From Kosakonia sp. SMBL-WEM22 (GTDB taxonomy: Bacteria; Pseudomonadota; Gammaproteobacteria; Enterobacterales; Enterobacteriaceae): DNA of 64,000 nt. The position numbers and the translations under genes were made by a program. Below, piece after piece: positions 60,220 to 64,000 of this stretch. Position 1 is the stretch's first letter. Each line of letters begins with the position of its first letter. The notes under the pieces were generated by a model, which ran no database searches, had not been told where the DNA came from, and was given only the letters and a program-made list of their open reading frames with translations. The stretch spans positions 3,906,001-3,970,000 of the forward strand of contig NZ_CP051488.1 of NCBI RefSeq assembly GCF_014490785.1. The letters are read 5' to 3'.

Positions 60220-62301
60220 ATGTCGTATACACCGATGAGCGATCTCGGACAGCAAGGGCTTTTCGATATCACGCGGATTTTATTACAGCAGCCGAACGTG
60301 GCGGCGCTCAGCGAAACGCTGGCACAGCTGGCGCGCCAGGCCGGGCTGGCGCAGGGCGCGGCGATTGTGCTGTGGCATGCGGATAGCCACCGGGCGAGCC
60401 GCTACAGCGTTCAGGCACCGGAAAAGGGCGCAGAGTATGGGGATCAGGCGCTGCTGGCAAGCGGTCCGGTACGGCATATTCTCTCCCACCCGCAGGCGCT
60501 GCACTGCACGGCGGCGCTGTTTAATGAGACCTGGCCTGTGCTTACCGCCAGCGGGCTCTACCCGCCCTTCGCCCACTACGCGCTGCTGCCGCTAGCGGCG
60601 GAGGGGCAGATTTTCGGCGGCTGCGAGTTCTTCCGTTATGACGACCAGCCGTGGAGCGAGCGCGAACTGGATCGCCTCAATACGCTGACGCAGCTCGTCG
60701 CGGTGGTGGCTGAACAGTTGCAGACCCGCGATCGCCGCACGCCGGACTATGCCCTGCTCAGCCAGGAGCGCAACGACTACCGCATTCTGGTCGCCATCAC
60801 CAATGCCGTGCTCTCACGGCTGCATATGGATGAACTGGTGAGCGAAGTCGCCAAAGAGATCCACTACTACTTCGGCATTGACGCCATCAGCCTGGTGCTC
60901 CGCGGCAGCCGCAAAGGCAAGCTGACCATCTACTCCACGCACTATCTGGATGAGGCCAACCCGACGCATGAAACCCAGGAGGCGGACGAGGCGGGCACGC
61001 TGACGGAGCGCGTGTTTATGAGTAAAGAGATGCTGCTGCTCAACCTGCATGAACGCGACAAGCTTGCGCCCTATGAGCGGATGCTGTTTGAGACCTGGGG
61101 CAACCAGATCCAGACGCTCTGCCTGCTGCCGCTGATGTCGGGCAAAAACCTGCTCGGCGTGCTGAAGCTGGCGCAGTGCCAGAAAGAGGTCTTTACCCAG
61201 GCGAACCTCAAACTGCTGCGCCAGATTGCCGAGCGTATCGCCATTGCGGTGGATAACGCGCTGGCCTACCAGGAGATCCATCGTTTGAAGGAGCGGCTGG
61301 TGGATGAGAACCTCGCCCTGACCGAGCAGCTTAATAAGGTCGATAGCGAGTTTGGCGAGATCATTGGCCGCAGCGAGGCGATGTCGCGGGTGCTGAAACA
61401 GGTGGAGATGGTGGCGCGCAGTAACAGCACGGTGCTGATCCTCGGCGAAACCGGCACCGGCAAGGAGCTGATTGCCCGCGCTATCCACAATCTGAGCGAG
61501 CGCAACAGCCGCCGGATGGTGAAGATGAACTGCGCGGCGATGCCGGCCGGGCTTATGGAGAGCGATCTTTTTGGCCATGAGCGCGGTGCGTTTACCGGTG
61601 CCAGCGCCCAGCGCATCGGCCGCTTTGAACTGGCGGATAAGAGCTCGCTGTTTCTTGATGAAGTAGGCGATATGCCGCTGGAGCTGCAACCGAAGCTGCT
61701 GCGCGTGTTGCAGGAGCAGGAGTTTGAACGGCTCGGCAGCAATAAGTTGATCCGTACCGATGTACGCTTGATCGCCGCCACCAATCGCGATCTGAAGAAG
61801 ATGGTCGCCGATCGCGAGTTTCGCAGCGATCTTTACTACCGCCTGAATGTGTTTCCTATCCAGCTGCCGTCGCTGCGCGAACGCCCGGAAGATATTCCGC
61901 TGCTGGTGAAAGCCTTCACCTTCAAAATCGCCCGCAAGATGGGGCGTAATATCGACAGCATTCCGGCGGAGACGCTGCGGGTGCTGAGCGCGATGGAGTG
62001 GCCGGGTAATGTGCGCGAGCTGGAGAACATGATTGAGCGCGCGGTGCTGCTGACGCGCGGCAATGTGTTACAGATTTCGATGGCGGAGATCGCCATGCCG
62101 CCCGTGACCGTGACTCCACCCGCCGAGTCACCGCGCGAAGGGGAAGATGAGTATCAGCTGATTGTGCGCGTGTTGAAGGAGACCAACGGCGTGGTCGCCG
62201 GGCCGAAAGGTGCCGCGCAGAGGCTGGGGCTGAAGCGCACGACGCTGCTCTCAAGGATGAAACGGCTGGGGATCGATAAGGATGATTTGTCGGGTGGATA
62301 A
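60220..62301 (+). CDS. fhlA: Formate-sensing sigma-54 activator FhlA
   Basis: 693 residues (E. coli 692) from ATG 60220, chosen by homology (MSYTPMSDLGQQGLFDITR); the ribosome site is weak, and codons further upstream overlap hypE. Two GAF-type sensor domains (about 20-180 and 200-370) bind formate; AAA+ domain with GETGTGKE near 415 and HERGAFTGAS near 460; Fis-like helix-turn-helix in GPKGAAQRLGLKRTTLLSRMK. Activates hyc, hyp and hydN operons. 43 bp after hypE. Confidence 0.97.
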   Translation: MSYTPMSDLGQQGLFDITRILLQQPNVAALSETLAQLARQAGLAQGAAIVLWHADSHRASRYSVQAPEKGAEYGDQALLASGPVRHILSHPQALHCTAALFNETWPVLTASGLYPPFAHYALLPLAAEGQIFGGCEFFRYDDQPWSERELDRLNTLTQLVAVVAEQLQTRDRRTPDYALLSQERNDYRILVAITNAVLSRLHMDELVSEVAKEIHYYFGIDAISLVLRGSRKGKLTIYSTHYLDEANPTHETQEADEAGTLTERVFMSKEMLLLNLHERDKLAPYERMLFETWGNQIQTLCLLPLMSGKNLLGVLKLAQCQKEVFTQANLKLLRQIAERIAIAVDNALAYQEIHRLKERLVDENLALTEQLNKVDSEFGEIIGRSEAMSRVLKQVEMVARSNSTVLILGETGTGKELIARAIHNLSERNSRRMVKMNCAAMPAGLMESDLFGHERGAFTGASAQRIGRFELADKSSLFLDEVGDMPLELQPKLLRVLQEQEFERLGSNKLIRTDVRLIAATNRDLKKMVADREFRSDLYYRLNVFPIQLPSLRERPEDIPLLVKAFTFKIARKMGRNIDSIPAETLRVLSAMEWPGNVRELENMIERAVLLTRGNVLQISMAEIAMPPVTVTPPAESPREGEDEYQLIVRVLKETNGVVAGPKGAAQRLGLKRTTLLSRMKRLGIDKDDLSGG

Positions 62302-62318
62302 GTTGTGGCACACCATGC

Positions 62319-62403
62319 CGGATGGCGCTTACGCTTATCCGGCCTACGCCGTTTCAGACATATCGGGGGTTGTAGGCCTGATAAGGCGTAGCCGCCATCA
62401 GGC
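62319..62403. repeat. REP pair after fhlA
   Basis: Two REP sequences, at about 62319-62348 (CCGGATGGCGCTTACG...CCGGCCTAC) and 62371-62403 (GTAGGCCTGATAAGGCGTAG...CATCAGGC), starting 18 bp after the fhlA stop. Confidence 0.88.
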
Positions 62404-62425
62404 GATGGGCCTGGCATGTTGGATT

Positions 62426-62884
62426 GGTGGAAGGGTTCCGTTCACCAGGGGCGCGGGGGAACATTTTTCTCATCGGTGCGGTGAACGGGATAAGGGAAGC
62501 GGCCGCGCTCCCCTTATCAATCCCCGCGGCCCCGCGAGGAAATCGGTGCTGCGCACTGCGCTCACCTCCCGCGTGCCTGACTGCGGCCGGCTCGACTCGA
62601 CTTACTCGCCCCGTTCCGGGACTCGTCCCTGTCTCGGTTCGCCTCTGTCCGCCATCCATGGCGTCCAGACCTTGTCATTCCCGCTTCGGTTCGCCGATTT
62701 CAGCGGGGACACAACACCATCGCTGTGATACCTGAAGTAAAAGCAATATCGGTGTGGCTGTAGGCTCGTTTTGGTAGGCAGGATAAGGCGCAGCCGCCAT
62801 CCGGCAATGATGACGCGGTGATAATGCCGGATGGCGCTTGACGCTTATCCGGCCTACGGTTCAGGTGAACGGAACCCTTCCACC
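62426..62884. repeat. Non-coding element bounded by 21-bp inverted repeats
   Basis: 62426-62446 and 62864-62884 are exact inverted copies (left arm starts GGTGGAAGGGTTCCG), and similarity continues imperfectly for about 17 bp outward. Between them is GC-rich sequence without a convincing gene, with a 13-bp stem with one mismatch at 62489-62501/62506-62518, and a REP pair at about 62775-62858 near the right end. I do not recognise it; it could be a miniature mobile element or a structured RNA gene. Confidence 0.6.
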
Positions 62885-62940
62885 GAGGCCACATATCAGG
62901 CTCATTGCCGGATGGCGCGTTACACGCTTATCCGCCCTAC
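62775..62940. repeat. REP sequences before ygbA
   Basis: Three REPs at about 62775-62808, 62825-62858 and 62905-62940 with CCATCCGGC or GCCGGATGGCG cores. The first two lie inside the inverted-repeat element; the last touches the ygbA stop and may serve as its 3' end. Confidence 0.85.
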
Positions 62941-63278
62941 TTGCGTCGATACTTTTCCGGCAACTCCGGTACCGGGCGCTTATCGTCAATCAAATGACGC
63001 ACCGTCAATATCGGATGCCGCCACAACATGCGTGGCCCTGCCCAGCGCATCACCTGCTTCATCTCTTCACGTTTGGCTGGCTGATAACAGTGCACCGGGC
63101 ACTGCTTGCAGGCCGGTTTTGCCTCGCCGAAGACACACTTATCGAGCCGCTTCTCCGCGTAGGCATAGAGATCTGCGTAGTGCGCCGCGCTACTCACCGC
63201 ATCCGGGCAGGCGCGCTGATAGAGAGCAATCATCTTCCGGATGGTCAATTTTTCCCGCAGGATACGTGGTCCAGACAT
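62937..63278 (-). CDS. ygbA: Nitrosative-stress-linked protein YgbA
   Basis: 113 residues from ATG 63278. Belongs to the E. coli YgbA family, annotated as nitrous oxide-stimulated promoter protein, and induced by NO through NsrR. Conserved IRKMIALYQRACPDA, then CVFGEAKPACKQCPVHCYQPAKREEMKQVMRWAGPR with four cysteines that may bind a metal or cluster. In E. coli it also lies next to fhlA. Biochemical role unknown. Start is preceded by GGTGATACC; an in-frame TTG lies four codons upstream. Confidence 0.9.
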   Translation of the reverse strand: MSGPRILREKLTIRKMIALYQRACPDAVSSAAHYADLYAYAEKRLDKCVFGEAKPACKQCPVHCYQPAKREEMKQVMRWAGPRMLWRHPILTVRHLIDDKRPVPELPEKYRRK

Positions 63279-63295
63279 CGGTATCACCAATAATT

Positions 63296-63318
63296 AAGAT
63301 GCATTAATAATACAACTT
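63296..63318 (-). promoter_or_regulatory. NsrR-like operator of ygbA
   Basis: On the plus strand the left arm AAGATGCATTA is a full match to the NsrR half-site, followed after one base by the weaker TAATACAACTT arm in 11-1-11 spacing. 18 bp before ygbA. E. coli ygbA is an NsrR target. Confidence 0.55.
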
Positions 63319-63350
63319 AATATCTTATGATGGCACCCTGATTGCGCGTT

Positions 63351-63953
63351 TTATACCCTCTCATCGCTCATCGTCCCATGCACCATAGTGATAATCACTC
63401 GCTCCAGCTCCTCTTTCGCCTGCTCTTCACTAATCGCGTCCTGCACCGCCGCCCAGGAGAGCCCTTCGGCGGCGCCGAGCATCGCCCATAGCGCGGCATC
63501 ACGCAGCGGTGCGTGGCAAAACGGCGCAAACAGCGTGCGGCACGTGCCGGTGAAATCCACGGCGTATTCGCGGCGGATTTTCTCCAGCTCCGGCGTTCCT
63601 GCCAGCGCTGCCAGCAGGCTTGGCATCTCGCGCCCCTGGAACAGCACGCATTCGATATAGGCCGTCGCAACCACTTCTGCGCGCGGCTGGAGTTCGGGCG
63701 CGGTCTGCGCCAGCAGCATCTCCAGTTTACGGTTCTGGCGCTGATCGTACTCGCGATAGAGCGCCGCCAGCAGCCCTGAACGGCTGGTGAAGTGGTCGTA
63801 CACCACCGGCTTGGTAACACCCGCGCGTTCGGCTAAATAGCCCAGCGTCAGCGCTTCGGTTCCCGCCTCATGAATAATCTGCCACGCCACTTCCACCAGC
63901 TGTGCGTAGCGCTCTTCCCGCGAGAGTCGCAGGCGTACACGCGTATCGCCCAT
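63351..63953 (-). CDS. TetR-family transcriptional regulator
   Basis: 200 residues from ATG 63953, chosen for the strong AAGGAGGTAATA ribosome site. N-terminal TetR domain: RYAQLVEVAWQIIHEAGTEA, then LTLGYLAERAGVTKPVVYDHFTSRSGLLAALY (residues about 37-68). The C-terminal ligand domain is divergent, so the inducer is unknown. It may govern itself or a divergent gene to the right of the window through the palindrome at 63984-63996. Confidence 0.9.
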   Translation of the reverse strand: MGDTRVRLRLSREERYAQLVEVAWQIIHEAGTEALTLGYLAERAGVTKPVVYDHFTSRSGLLAALYREYDQRQNRKLEMLLAQTAPELQPRAEVVATAYIECVLFQGREMPSLLAALAGTPELEKIRREYAVDFTGTCRTLFAPFCHAPLRDAALWAMLGAAEGLSWAAVQDAISEEQAKEELERVIITMVHGTMSDERV

Positions 63954-63983
63954 TATTACCTCCTTGACAAGCTTATATACCAT

Positions 63984-63996
63984 TAGTAACTTACTA
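63984..63996. promoter_or_regulatory. Palindrome upstream of the TetR gene
   Basis: TAGTAA-C-TTACTA, a perfect 6-1-6 palindrome, 31 bp before the regulator start and partly within its likely promoter. A candidate TetR operator; the right neighbour is outside the window. Confidence 0.5.
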
Positions 63997-64000
63997 GTAG

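Noticed and set aside
62282..62735. Overlapping frames of 100-150 codons in the element after fhlA
   Set aside because: Three frames are open at once because of high GC; none has a ribosome site or a sensible composition.

Overview
The window comes from the chromosome of a member of the Enterobacteriaceae. The core gene order matches the Escherichia coli emrB-to-ygbA segment (emrB, luxS, gshA, yqaAB, arg/ser tRNAs, csrA, alaS, recX, recA, pncC, mltB, srl, norRVW, hypF, hydN, asc, hyc, hyp, fhlA, ygbA). Protein identity to the E. coli products is high, and the intergenic regions carry REP/BIME repeats of the enterobacterial type. The lineage-specific insertions and the many REPs suggest an Enterobacter/Kosakonia-like genus, but genus cannot be fixed from the sequence alone. 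There is no sign of phage, insertion sequence or plasmid.

Layout. 1-8 kb: the end of emrB, an accessory pair (lipoprotein plus coiled-coil FKBP protein), luxS with the divergent MicA small RNA, gshA, yqaB-yqaA, and a serV-(argVYZQ-like) tRNA operon with RtT-like repeats. 8-14 kb: csrA, alaS, recX, recA with a LexA box, pncC. 14-16.5 kb: an extra zinc-type ABC transporter under a Zur-like box, led by an unlisted 36-codon membrane peptide. 16.5-23 kb: mltB and the sorbitol (srlAEBD-gutM-srlR-gutQ) operon. 23-27.3 kb: the nitric oxide reduction unit norR/norVW with three NorR sites and a sigma-54 promoter. 27.2-32.3 kb: hydN-fdhF-hypF, in which the formate dehydrogenase H carries cysteine in place of selenocysteine. 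32.3-36.5 kb: ascG/ascFB (aryl-beta-glucoside use).

36.5-48.5 kb is a stretch that is absent between ascB and hycI in E. coli. It holds an SDR-GH15 pair, an islet with two exported proteins between near-identical BIMEs, an ABM-ACT-ArsR operon, a beta-glucoside-type EIIBCA with its own LacI regulator, a tandem array of nine 113/114-bp BIME units, an aldo-keto reductase and a GAF-GGDEF protein with a broken signature. 48.5-62.3 kb is the hydrogenase-3/formate hydrogenlyase cluster: hycABCDEFGHI on the minus strand, hypABCDE-fhlA on the plus strand, sharing a control region with two sigma-54 promoters and an IHF site. 62.3-64 kb: REPs, an unrecognised non-coding element bounded by a 21-bp inverted repeat, ygbA with an NsrR-like site, and a TetR regulator.

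Functionally the window is dominated by fermentative and anaerobic physiology. FhlA and sigma-54 should drive hyc, hyp and hydN-fdhF-hypF together, building the formate hydrogenlyase complex and its nickel-iron centre. NorR and sigma-54 control nitric oxide detoxification, and ygbA probably responds to the same stress through NsrR. Three sugar systems (sorbitol and two beta-glucoside PTS loci) feed this metabolism.
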